Shown one piece after another: positions 1 to 6,218 of a stretch of DNA of 13,807 bases (within the stretch, counting starts at the first letter, position 1; every line of letters starts with the position of its first letter). The notes under the pieces are model-generated. The model was not told the origin of the DNA. It was given only the letters and a program-made list of their open reading frames with translations, and made no database searches. Source of the DNA: JBHHXR01 sp046757205 (GTDB lineage Bacteria; Pseudomonadota; Alphaproteobacteria; Rhodobacterales; Rhodobacteraceae); NCBI GenBank assembly GCA_046757205.1, contig JBHHXR010000076.1, forward strand, positions 1-13,807. The letters are read 5' to 3'. The translations under genes were made by a program, and so were the position numbers.

Positions 1-1
1 G

Positions 2-715
2 GCCATCGTGCAGGCGGTCGCGGAATGCCTGGCGGGCGTGGTCTACGTGAATGCGATAGAGCCCGGCTACCCCGCGGTATTCGGAACCTGGCCGTTCGTG
101 TCCGACCTGCGCACCGGGGCGATGTCGGGCGGCTCCGGCGAGCAGGCGCTGCTGACGGCGGCCTGCGCCCAGATGCACAAGTTCTATGGCCTGCCGGGCG
201 GTTCGTGCGCCGGCATCGCCGACGCCAAACTTCCCGACATGCAGGCGGGCTGGGAACAGGCGACATCGAACGTGATGGCCGGGCTGGCCGGGCTCAACAT
301 GATCTACGAGGCGGTCGGCATGCATGCCTCGCTGCTTGGTTTCTGCCACGAAAGCCTGATCCTCGGCGACGACATGCTGGGGCAGATGCAGCGCTGCGTG
401 CGCGGTATCGAGGTCACCGACGACACGCTGAGCCTGGAGGTCATGCGGTCGGTCTGCCTGGACGGTCCGGGGCACTACCTGGGGTCCGACCAGACGCTGA
501 GCCTGATGCAGACGGAATACGTCTATCCGGCGCTCGGCGACCGCACCAGCCCCAAGGAATGGGCCGAGGCCGACCGGCCGGACCTGTTGCGCAACGCCAC
601 CCGCCGCAAGCACGAAATGCTGGCCTCGCCGGCGCCGGCGATGTTCGAACCGGAACTGGACCGGATGCTGCGCGAGCGCTTCCCGATCCGCCTGCCGCCC
701 CATCCGGGGGTCTGA
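2..715 (+). CDS. Trimethylamine methyltransferase (MttB) family protein, C-terminal part
   Basis: This is the C-terminal 237 codons of a protein that enters from the left edge; the true start is outside the window. MttB-family enzymes move a methyl group from a quaternary or tertiary amine to a corrinoid protein, working in the cytoplasm with a partner corrinoid protein and a second methyltransferase. Family hallmarks seen are GLPGGSCAGIADAKLPDMQAG-like sequence at window residues 63-83 and the C-terminal GHYLGSDQTLSLM segment. In archaeal TMA methyltransferases the pyrrolysine lies in the loop GLPxRxGGOxTDAK; by motif alignment the equivalent position here is Gly (about residue 71), and there is no in-frame TAG. 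It therefore belongs to the large bacterial non-pyrrolysine group, which includes glycine betaine and related demethylases. The substrate cannot be read from this fragment. The next gene is convergent, so this is the 3' end of its transcription unit. Confidence 0.9.
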   Translation, partial: AIVQAVAECLAGVVYVNAIEPGYPAVFGTWPFVSDLRTGAMSGGSGEQALLTAACAQMHKFYGLPGGSCAGIADAKLPDMQAGWEQATSNVMAGLAGLNMIYEAVGMHASLLGFCHESLILGDDMLGQMQRCVRGIEVTDDTLSLEVMRSVCLDGPGHYLGSDQTLSLMQTEYVYPALGDRTSPKEWAEADRPDLLRNATRRKHEMLASPAPAMFEPELDRMLRERFPIRLPPHPGV

Positions 716-727
716 GCGCGGCACCGG

Positions 728-758
728 GGGGCGCGCGCCCCGCCCCCAGGCGGGCGCG
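728..758. terminator. GC-rich palindromes between convergent genes, possible terminator
   Basis: The 100-bp gap between two convergent genes contains a perfect 14-bp palindrome (GGGGCGCGCGCCCC, 728-741). It also contains an overlapping 7-bp inverted repeat, CGCGCCC at 734-740 and GGGCGCG at 752-758. Neither is followed by a T-run on either strand, so a classical intrinsic terminator is not proven. The position makes a bidirectional transcript-end structure the most likely role. Confidence 0.35.
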
Positions 759-815
759 ATCCTCGTCAATCCGGGCAGTGGTTCCCGTCGAAGGGCATCA
801 TGATCCGGTGATCGG

Positions 816-1415
816 TCAGGTATGCCGTGGCCGCAGCGCGCGCATGATCCGTCTCGAACGCGGCAGCCACCACAGGAAAATGCCACTGACACCAAAGACC
901 ACCATCGCGACGCTCGTCAGATCGGCCAGCCAGGTGCCGAACCTGTTCGTTGGCCAGCCTTCGGTGTGCAGACGTTTGAAGAACCTGGCCCAGTATATCT
1001 TGGAATCGAGCAGGGTACCGTCGGGCGCAAAGGTTCGGCGGGTGTACAGGGTCTTGACGAAATAGTGCCCGGTCGGCTTTGTGACGATGATCCGCCCCGA
1101 CGGCTTGCTGACCGAAATGGCCTTCCTGTGATGGTATTTGACGTCCTTGACCTTCACCGGATTTTCTTCGGGCCAGTAATTGCGCGCGACTGCCAGCGCG
1201 GTTTCCCTGGTCACCGGCGCCGCGGCCTGCCAGGTGTCGAACTGCGCCTCGTCGTATCCCGGGCCGTTGAGATAGCGCAGGATCGGTTTCCAGTGGTTCA
1301 GATAGAACCCGGTCGCACCGATCAGAATCACCCAGGGAAAAACGAACAACCCGAGCCAGGAATGCATGGTTCGCAAGAACTTGAGCACCTGCCCGCGATT
1401 AACCGCCAGTTTCAT
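816..1415 (-). CDS. PepSY-associated transmembrane protein
   Basis: A 199-residue membrane protein. The N-terminal helix (about residues 15-40, RTMHSWLGLFVFPWVILIG) carries the HSWLGL pattern typical of PepSY-associated TM-helix proteins. A roughly 120-residue, probably periplasmic, domain follows. A second helix (about 163-185) then leads into a basic tail. The family is widespread beside TonB-dependent receptors, flavin-transfer or redox genes, and many members lack an assigned function. The protein is at the short end of the family, which often has three or four helices and two PepSY domains. The ATG start is preceded by a good Shine-Dalgarno (AAGGAAA, about 9 nt upstream). It is convergent with the methyltransferase gene and divergent from the GGDEF gene, so it appears monocistronic. 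A role in iron or redox handling is only a family-level guess. Confidence 0.75.
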   Translation of the reverse strand: MKLAVNRGQVLKFLRTMHSWLGLFVFPWVILIGATGFYLNHWKPILRYLNGPGYDEAQFDTWQAAAPVTRETALAVARNYWPEENPVKVKDVKYHHRKAISVSKPSGRIIVTKPTGHYFVKTLYTRRTFAPDGTLLDSKIYWARFFKRLHTEGWPTNRFGTWLADLTSVAMVVFGVSGIFLWWLPRSRRIMRALRPRHT

Positions 1416-1670
1416 TTTCTTGATTTCCTTCAGGAATCACATTTCTCAATGGCAACGCGCCGCCCCTTGGCGGGACAAACACACTCGACGGGCCGGATGG
1501 GCGGCAGCGCGGAGCGAATCGTCGATCCCAAACGGGGCGATTTTGCGGCACGGGCGCAAATTTTTCCGCACCGGTGATATCGGGCGTTTCGACGGCCGGA
1601 TTTGGGGCACGGTTTTACGAATTTTCAACCTGCCTCGGCCAGACAGATGCGTGGTCGAGGATCGCGCGAG
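1416..1670. promoter_or_regulatory. Divergent intergenic region (PepSY / GGDEF)
   Basis: This 255-bp spacer must hold the promoters of two divergently transcribed genes. I see a 5-bp-stem inverted repeat (CCGCC-CCTT-GGCGG, 1460-1473) and a T/A-rich stretch around 1556-1566 and 1599-1625, but no convincing -35/-10 pair for either gene. No open frame here looks like protein. Confidence 0.4.
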
Positions 1671-2717
1671 ATGCAATTGTTCCGGAAAATTGAACTTGAC
1701 GCGGGGGACACCGCCGATGAAACCGGCGGAATATCGGAGCGCGCGCTGAAATTCGCCCGAACCTACGGCACACCGCTGACGCCCGAAGTCTACCATGTGT
1801 GGTACACGTACGCGACGCGCGAGAACGAGGCGGTCAACGGCACTATCGACACCGCAATGAATACCGGTGCGCCGTTGACGGCGTCATGGCTCACCGACGT
1901 TTACATGCAACAGATATCGCCCCGCGCCGTCACCGACGATCTGAGCGACCTCAGCGATCAGATGAACAACACCATGGGGGAGTTGAACGGCAGCATCGAA
2001 ACCGGGCTCAATGACAATTCCACCTTTACCGGCGCTCTGCGCAGCATCCGGCGGACGCTGGCCGCCAGCGCCAATCGACAGGACCTTTCCTCGGCGATCA
2101 CGCGGCTGCTGAAAGCCAACCAGCGCCACCTGGTCTCGGCCCAGCGCATGGAAGTGGAACTGCGCAAGAACCGCACCAAGCTCAGCAAGCTGGAAAAGGA
2201 ACTGGCCGGCGTGCGGAGGAACTCCTCGCTCGATCATCTGACGCAGATCCCTAACCGGCGCCGCTTCGACGAACTTCTGGACGAGGCTATCTTCAATGCG
2301 AGGCAGAAGAATCTGCCGCTGACCCTGGCCGCCGCCGATCTCGATTCGTTCAGGGAAATCAACGACAAATGGGGCAATTCAGCGGGCGACACCATCCTGC
2401 GCCAGTTCGCGTCCGTCATGATCCGCAACATCAAGGGCAAGGATTCGGCGGCGCGCATCAGCGGCGAGGAATTCGCGCTTCTTCTGGCCGACGTGCCGCC
2501 AAAGATCGGTCTGCACGTGGTGGGCAACATCCGCGCCGCCTACCGCGACATTCACTGGACGTCGAAGCGCACCGGCGAGGCGATCGGCAGCCTGACCGTT
2601 TCCTTCGGGCTGACCGAACTGCGCGAGGGCGACAGCAGGGAAGGCTTCATTCATCGCGCCGAGCAGTGCCTGATCCGGGCAAAAAGCCTCGGCCGCGACC
2701 AGACCTACTGCGGGTAG
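1671..2717 (+). CDS. GGDEF-domain protein with SGEEF active-site variant
   Basis: This is a predicted cytoplasmic diguanylate cyclase-like protein of 348 residues. Residues 1-150 form an alpha-helical N-terminal region I cannot assign to a named sensor domain. Residues 150-185 look like a coiled-coil linker. The GGDEF domain (about 186-345) starts with DHLTQIPNRRRFD and has the metal/nucleotide segment DLDSFREINDKWGNSAGD. The active-site motif is SGEEF (264-268) in place of GGDEF/GGEEF. The product-inhibition I-site, normally RxxD five residues upstream, is KGKD (255-258). Acidic catalytic residues remain, so it may still make c-di-GMP, but feedback inhibition is probably weakened or lost. 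No transmembrane segment is evident. I prefer the ATG at 1671 (GAGG about 10 nt upstream); an in-frame ATG at 1647 and TTG at 1602 would add 8 or 23 residues. Confidence 0.85.
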   Translation: MQLFRKIELDAGDTADETGGISERALKFARTYGTPLTPEVYHVWYTYATRENEAVNGTIDTAMNTGAPLTASWLTDVYMQQISPRAVTDDLSDLSDQMNNTMGELNGSIETGLNDNSTFTGALRSIRRTLAASANRQDLSSAITRLLKANQRHLVSAQRMEVELRKNRTKLSKLEKELAGVRRNSSLDHLTQIPNRRRFDELLDEAIFNARQKNLPLTLAAADLDSFREINDKWGNSAGDTILRQFASVMIRNIKGKDSAARISGEEFALLLADVPPKIGLHVVGNIRAAYRDIHWTSKRTGEAIGSLTVSFGLTELREGDSREGFIHRAEQCLIRAKSLGRDQTYCG

Positions 2718-2954
2718 GCAAGAACCGGTCCGGTGAACTGGAAGTTCGCTTCACTATCATCTGTTGTCACCACCCCCTCAACCCGACCTTCCCCGCGGGA
2801 AGGCGCATCGCAACGCTGCGATAATTGCCAACATTTCCACAAGTTACGCCGTTCTTCCGGACCCCGGCCGAAACGGCGCCCTCCCAGGGTCAGGCGCGTC
2901 CCTCGTCTCACCCGGCAAACCGTGTAAGCGCCGGTGGAACCCGAATTCGGGGGC
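2718..2954. repeat. Convergent intergenic region with two tandem hairpins (2787-2822)
   Basis: This 237-bp spacer lies between convergent genes and has no credible gene. It holds two back-to-back perfect inverted repeats. The first is CCTTCCC-CGC-GGGAAGG (2787-2803) and the second is ATCGCA-ACGC-TGCGAT (2807-2822). The first sits in a sequence reminiscent of the short palindromic extragenic repeats common in GC-rich proteobacterial genomes. They could end transcription from either side or be a REP-like element. No T-tract follows either stem. Confidence 0.45.
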
Positions 2955-3716
2955 CTAGGGCCTGATCCGATAGCCGGTGCGGAAGATCCAGCGGATGGTG
3001 GCCATGCAGACGGTCAGAAACAGCAAGATCATCAGCAGACTGACCCCGACACTGACGTCCGCCACCTCGTAGAACGACCAGCGGAAGCCGGAAATCAGGT
3101 AAAGAACGGGGTTGAACAGCGTCACCGTCTGCCATGCCGGCGGCAGCATGGAGACCGAGTAGAAACTGCCGCCGAGAAAAACCAGGGGCGTGATGACCAG
3201 CAGCGGGATGAGCTGCAGTTTCTCGAAATTCGTCGCCCAGATGCCGATGATGAAACCGAACAGGCTGAACGACACGCAGGTCAGCACCAGAAAAACCAGC
3301 ATCCAGACCGGGTGGGCGATGTGCAGATCGACGAAAAACCCGGCCGTCGCGAGGATGATCAGGCCGATCGACAGCGACTTGGTGGCCGCCGCGCCGACAT
3401 AGCCGCAGACGATCTCGTAAAACGACACCGGTGCCGAAAGAAGTTCGTAGATGGTGCCGATGAACTTGGGAAAATAGATGCCGAACGAGGCGTTGGCGAT
3501 GCTCTGGGTCAGCACCGACAGCATGATCAGGCCGGGCACGATGAAGGCGCCGTAGCCGACCCCCTCGACCGCCGTGATCCGGCTGCCGATGGCGGCGCCG
3601 AACACCACGAAATAGAGCACTGTCGAGACCACCGGCGAGACAACGCTCTGAAACAGCGTGCGCAAGGTGCGCGCCATTTCGAAACGGTAGATGGCGAGGA
3701 TGGCGCGGTAATTCAT
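2955..3716 (-). CDS. ABC-2 type transporter permease (YadH-like)
   Basis: A 253-residue inner-membrane protein with about six hydrophobic segments. It forms the membrane channel of an ABC exporter with the ATPase encoded just upstream. It follows E. coli YadH closely from memory: the MNYRAILAIYRFEMARTLRT start, then LYFVVFGAAIGSRI (about 34-47), FIVPGLIMLSVLTQSIAN (about 58-75), LLSAPVSFYEIVCGYVG, and the C-terminal LGGSFYSVSMLPPAWQ and LFNPVLYLISGFRW. The length matches the family (about 255). The start overlaps the ATPase stop by 4 bp (ATGA), indicating translational coupling. YadGH-type exporters have no firmly established substrate, so I assign none. It is the last gene of the two-gene operon and converges on the GGDEF gene. 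Confidence 0.92.
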   Translation of the reverse strand: MNYRAILAIYRFEMARTLRTLFQSVVSPVVSTVLYFVVFGAAIGSRITAVEGVGYGAFIVPGLIMLSVLTQSIANASFGIYFPKFIGTIYELLSAPVSFYEIVCGYVGAAATKSLSIGLIILATAGFFVDLHIAHPVWMLVFLVLTCVSFSLFGFIIGIWATNFEKLQLIPLLVITPLVFLGGSFYSVSMLPPAWQTVTLFNPVLYLISGFRWSFYEVADVSVGVSLLMILLFLTVCMATIRWIFRTGYRIRP

Positions 3717-4639
3717 GACGTTTCCTTCACGAGATCGACGAAGATGTCCTCCAGCGAGCTTTGGCTGGTCTGGACGTCCTTCAGCACGATGCCTTCGGCC
3801 GCCAGGTCCGACAGAAGATGGGTGATGCCGGTGCGCTCGGCGTGGGTGTCGTAGGTGTAAAGCAGGGCGCGGCCGTCATCGGCGCGCTCCAGCCGGTAAC
3901 GGGCAAGCCGTTCCGGCAAGGTGGCGACCGGGGTGTGCAATTCGATGCGCATGCGCTTCCTGCCCATTTTCCGCATCAGCCGTTTCTTGTCGTCGATCAC
4001 CAGAATCTCGCCCTTGCTGATGACCCCCACGCGGTCGGCGATTTCCTCCGCTTCCTCGATGTAATGCGTGGTCAGGATGATGGTCACGCCGTCGTCGCGC
4101 AATCGGCGCACCAGTCGCCACATGTCCTTGCGCAACTCCACGTCGACGCCGGCGGTCGGCTCGTCGAGGAAGAGTATGCGCGGCTCGTGCGACAGCGCCT
4201 TGGCGATCAGTACACGCCGTTTCATGCCACCCGACAACTCATTGATCTGGCTTCCCTTCTTGTCCCAGAGCGACAGCGCGCGGAGGGTGTTTCCAAGATG
4301 CGCCGGGTCGGCCCGCTTGCCGAACAGGCCGCGGCTGAGGCGCACCGTGTTGATCACCCTCTCGAACGGCTCGAGCGAGATTTCCTGCGGCACCAGCCCG
4401 ATCATCGAGCGCGCGGCGCGGTAGTCGCGGACGATGTCGTGGCCGGCGACGGTAACGGTACCGCCGCTGGCGTTCACCAGCCCGCAGACGATGGAGATCA
4501 GCGTCGTCTTGCCGGCGCCGTTGGGGCCGAGAAGTGCCAGAATCTCGCCCTCCTCGATGTCGAGCGACACCGATTTCAGCGCCTGGCTTCCGTCCTCGTA
4601 GGTCTTCGACAGGTTCCTTACCGAAATGATCGCCGCCAT
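3713..4639 (-). CDS. ABC transporter ATP-binding protein (YadG-like)
   Basis: The 308-residue ATPase subunit, the same length as E. coli YadG, pairs with the YadH-like permease. ATPase motifs are complete: Walker A GPNGAGKTT (38-46), Q-loop Q85, signature LSGGM (135-139), Walker B ILFLDEP (155-161) and switch His192. A C-terminal region of about 90 residues follows, as in DrrA/CcmA-type export ATPases, and it ends in SSLEDIFVDLVKE. The ATG at 4639 is chosen because the fold begins immediately (MAAIISVRNLSKTYEDG). The frame stays open to 4819, but that extension is Arg/Pro-rich, has no domain and would run into the tRNA gene. A GGGGAAA stretch about 12 nt upstream is a weak ribosome site. The exported substrate is unknown. 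Confidence 0.92.
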   Translation of the reverse strand: MAAIISVRNLSKTYEDGSQALKSVSLDIEEGEILALLGPNGAGKTTLISIVCGLVNASGGTVTVAGHDIVRDYRAARSMIGLVPQEISLEPFERVINTVRLSRGLFGKRADPAHLGNTLRALSLWDKKGSQINELSGGMKRRVLIAKALSHEPRILFLDEPTAGVDVELRKDMWRLVRRLRDDGVTIILTTHYIEEAEEIADRVGVISKGEILVIDDKKRLMRKMGRKRMRIELHTPVATLPERLARYRLERADDGRALLYTYDTHAERTGITHLLSDLAAEGIVLKDVQTSQSSLEDIFVDLVKETS

Positions 4640-4750
4640 CCGCAGGACGCTTTCCCCGTTGCGTAACCGGCGCAACCTAACGGCTCCGGCGGGGTTGGGG
4701 AAGAGCGGGCGAACCACATTCGGCGGTCCCGGCCGCGGGCGCGGCACCGC

Positions 4751-4779
4751 TTGACCATCGCCGCCGCAGGGATTACTTC
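4751..4779 (+). promoter_or_regulatory. Candidate promoter for tRNA-Gln
   Basis: TTGACC (4751-4756, five of six to the -35 consensus) lies 17 bp upstream of TACTTC (4774-4779), a poor -10 match. The tRNA starts at 4793, which fits a short 5' leader. A strong TTGAC with a weak -10 is common for stable-RNA promoters in alphaproteobacteria. This is a sequence-pattern call only. Confidence 0.45.
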
Positions 4780-4792
4780 TTCCGTTCTCTGC

Positions 4793-4866
4793 TGGGGAAT
4801 AGGTTAACGGTAGACCCACGGACTCTGACTCCGTTAGTCCTGGTTCGAATCCAGGTTCCCCAGCCA
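4793..4866 (+). tRNA. tRNA-Gln (anticodon CTG)
   Basis: The 74-nt gene folds as a full cloverleaf. The acceptor stem is TGGGGAA (4793-4799) with TTCCCCA (4856-4862). The anticodon stem is ACGGA/TCCGT (4818-4822, 4830-4834) enclosing the loop CTCTGAC, with anticodon CTG at 4825-4827. The T-arm is CCTGG-TTCGAAT-CCAGG (4839-4855). The discriminator is G4863, and the 3' CCA (4864-4866) is encoded in the gene. The U1-A72 first pair and G73 are typical glutamine identity elements. It reads the CAG codon, which is dominant for Gln in this GC-rich DNA. Confidence 0.97.
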
Positions 4867-4979
4867 GATCCCGTCATTCGACGAATTTGCCGCGTCCGAC
4901 GGTGTCCGGCCGGCGTGGGAAGGCGCTCAGAAGAAGCCAAGGAATACCGTCGCGAGAGCCGCAATTCGAAGAACGCGGC

Positions 4980-5822
4980 TCATTGATCGGTGCTCCGGTC
5001 CTCAGGAACGACATCCGTCACCGCACCCTCTCGACGCAGCATCGTCTCGCGGTTCCACCACACAGCGGCGGCAGCCACGACCACCAGCAGCCAGGTGTCG
5101 TAGGGCTGTGCATCCGCCCAGAAAGGGTTGATCACCTGCCAGTGGAACAGCATCGGCCAGAGCAGGCTGCCGCGGGCCGAGTTGAATATCGGTGTCACAA
5201 GGATGGCGAGGGAAATGTTGCCCACGAGGAACGGGAAGAAACTCCATCCCGCGAAGACGGTGCCCGACAGGAAGAATGCTGGCAGGTGCCAAATGCCCCA
5301 GATCGTGCCGATGATGGTGCCGGCCCAAAGCGGCGCGACATGACGCTGGAGAATGGGTTGGGCGACACCGCGCCACCCGAATTCTTCGATTGGGCCAAGA
5401 AAGAGCATCAGGAAAAGGATCGCGACAACCGCACTGGCGCCTTCGGGCGGGACCGGAGCGATGAGCGGGCCGCCCTTCATCAGCGAGCCGATCATATAGA
5501 CGACCGGTATCCCCACCAGAATGAACGCTGCCCACATTGGCGGCCCACGCCACAGGAGGAGGCGCGACAAGAAGGCCTTCAAACCGGCGAAGCCACCGTA
5601 GAACAGGACCAATGCAAAGGCCGAGATCGCTGGTGACCATGTGGCGAGGAAAAAGAATGGATGCGATCCGCTGATTTCACCAAGGCTGGATGCGGCCCAG
5701 TCTGGTGCGACGATATAGATGCCCGCAACACCCCAGGTGATCGCGAACATCAGGGCAAAGAATCCAATCAAGGCATGGGATGGGACCTGAAATGGTCGGA
5801 CCGGTGCAGCAATGTCTGCCAT
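4980..5822 (-). CDS. CPBP family intramembrane metalloprotease
   Basis: A 280-residue polytopic membrane protein of the CPBP (CAAX protease and bacteriocin-processing) group, with about seven or eight hydrophobic segments. The glutamate motif EEFGWRG (146-152, EExxxR) lies at a membrane boundary. WGIWHLP follows with candidate ligand His179, and the last motif LFHWQVIN has His227 and Asn232. All expected catalytic positions are present. Bacterial members are linked to peptide maturation, self-immunity to bacteriocins or protein secretion, but most have no known substrate. The ATG at 5822 is preferred: GGGGGA lies about 7 nt upstream and the upstream extension to 5930 is low-complexity Ala/Arg/Thr. 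The gene stands alone 3' of the tRNA, on the opposite strand. By eye its GC content and third-position bias are lower than in the ugp genes, hinting at transfer. Confidence 0.88.
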   Translation of the reverse strand: MADIAAPVRPFQVPSHALIGFFALMFAITWGVAGIYIVAPDWAASSLGEISGSHPFFFLATWSPAISAFALVLFYGGFAGLKAFLSRLLLWRGPPMWAAFILVGIPVVYMIGSLMKGGPLIAPVPPEGASAVVAILFLMLFLGPIEEFGWRGVAQPILQRHVAPLWAGTIIGTIWGIWHLPAFFLSGTVFAGWSFFPFLVGNISLAILVTPIFNSARGSLLWPMLFHWQVINPFWADAQPYDTWLLVVVAAAAVWWNRETMLRREGAVTDVVPEDRSTDQ

Positions 5823-6141
5823 GGGATTATCCCCCGCAATAAGAGTTGATACACGGCGCGCCGGGGCAATGGTTGCGCCCGATGTGCAGCGGGACGTCGC
5901 CGTTGGTGCTGCTCGAGGGCGCGCTGGCAATCCTTGTGTGTTTCCCTGCTCATGCCTCTAGTCCACGGCCCGAATGGGGTTCATGAATTGAAAGCTTCCC
6001 GATTCGGCGCCGAGTGCTTTTTCCATGACTGTCTGGATCACCGGTCGGCGTGTACGAAGCTCTGGCTCCGAGAAGCCGAACATGCCGCCGTCCGGCCACA
6101 CGTTGCGGTTGCCGGGTTGGTCATGAAAATTTTCTTTAGGT
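5823..6141. other. Intergenic region upstream of CPBP gene and ugp operon
   Basis: About 320 bp without a confident gene. It should contain the CPBP promoter (reading left), but I find no clear -35/-10 for it. The right half overlaps a protein-like minus-strand open frame, described separately. A plus-strand frame at 5934-6170 also exists but has an implausible composition (many His, Cys and Arg) and no ribosome site. Confidence 0.4.
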
Positions 6142-6164
6142 TTTACATTGGTGTCGGGCGGAGC
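5958..6164 (-). pseudogene. Possible gene remnant or small ORF, unrecognised
   Basis: On the minus strand a frame is open from just after a TAG (6165-6167) to a TAG at 5958-5960. It encodes 68 codons whose composition resembles real protein, including NVWPDGGMFGFSEPELR, RRPVIQTVMEKALG and a tail SGSFQFMNPIRAVD before the stop. The first ATG in frame is at 6083, giving only 41 residues, with no good ribosome site. I do not recognise the family. It could be the C-terminal remnant of a decayed gene, a small real gene, or chance. It overlaps the ugp promoter on the other strand. Codon use is less GC-biased than in the ugp genes. Confidence 0.25.
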
Positions 6165-6171
6165 CTATAGT
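6142..6171 (+). promoter_or_regulatory. Near-consensus sigma-70-type promoter of the ugp operon
   Basis: TTTACA (6142-6147) and TATAGT (6166-6171) each match the housekeeping consensus at five of six positions and are separated by 18 bp. Transcription would start near 6178, about 40 nt before the ugpB start codon. In E. coli and Sinorhizobium, ugp genes are under PhoB control; I see no good Pho box, although two adjacent 11-bp units (6130-6140, 6141-6151) sharing TTTT and GG overlap the -35. Confidence 0.6.
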
Positions 6172-6178
6172 CGGGGAC

Positions 6179-6196
6179 GGTCCGGTCTCCCGGACC
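6179..6196 (+). promoter_or_regulatory. Hairpin at predicted 5' end of ugp mRNA
   Basis: A perfect 7-bp inverted repeat, GGTCCGG (6179-6185) and CCGGACC (6190-6196) with a TCTC tetraloop, lies immediately downstream of the predicted start site and 22 nt before the ugpB ATG. The Shine-Dalgarno (GGGGAG, 6206-6211) is outside the stem. It could protect the 5' end or be an operator; the sequence alone does not decide. Confidence 0.45.
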
Positions 6197-6218
6197 CAAT
6201 CAATTGGGGAGTTATTTA

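Noticed and set aside
2705..2958. Several 60-70-codon frames in the gap between the GGDEF and ABC-2 genes
   Set aside because: They read through palindromic repeat sequence (PSREGASQRC-type products), which is a common source of spurious small proteins.
4640..4819. A 60-residue N-terminal extension of the ABC ATPase
   Set aside because: The extension is Pro/Arg-rich, lies upstream of the conserved fold start and would overlap tRNA-Gln on the other strand.
4773..4964. A 63-codon minus-strand frame containing GTWIRTRTNGVR-like sequence
   Set aside because: This is the familiar false translation of a tRNA gene on its antisense strand.
4867..4979. Attachment-site duplication of the tRNA-Gln 3' end
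   Set aside because: No second copy of the T-arm/acceptor sequence was found in the window and there is no integrase gene.
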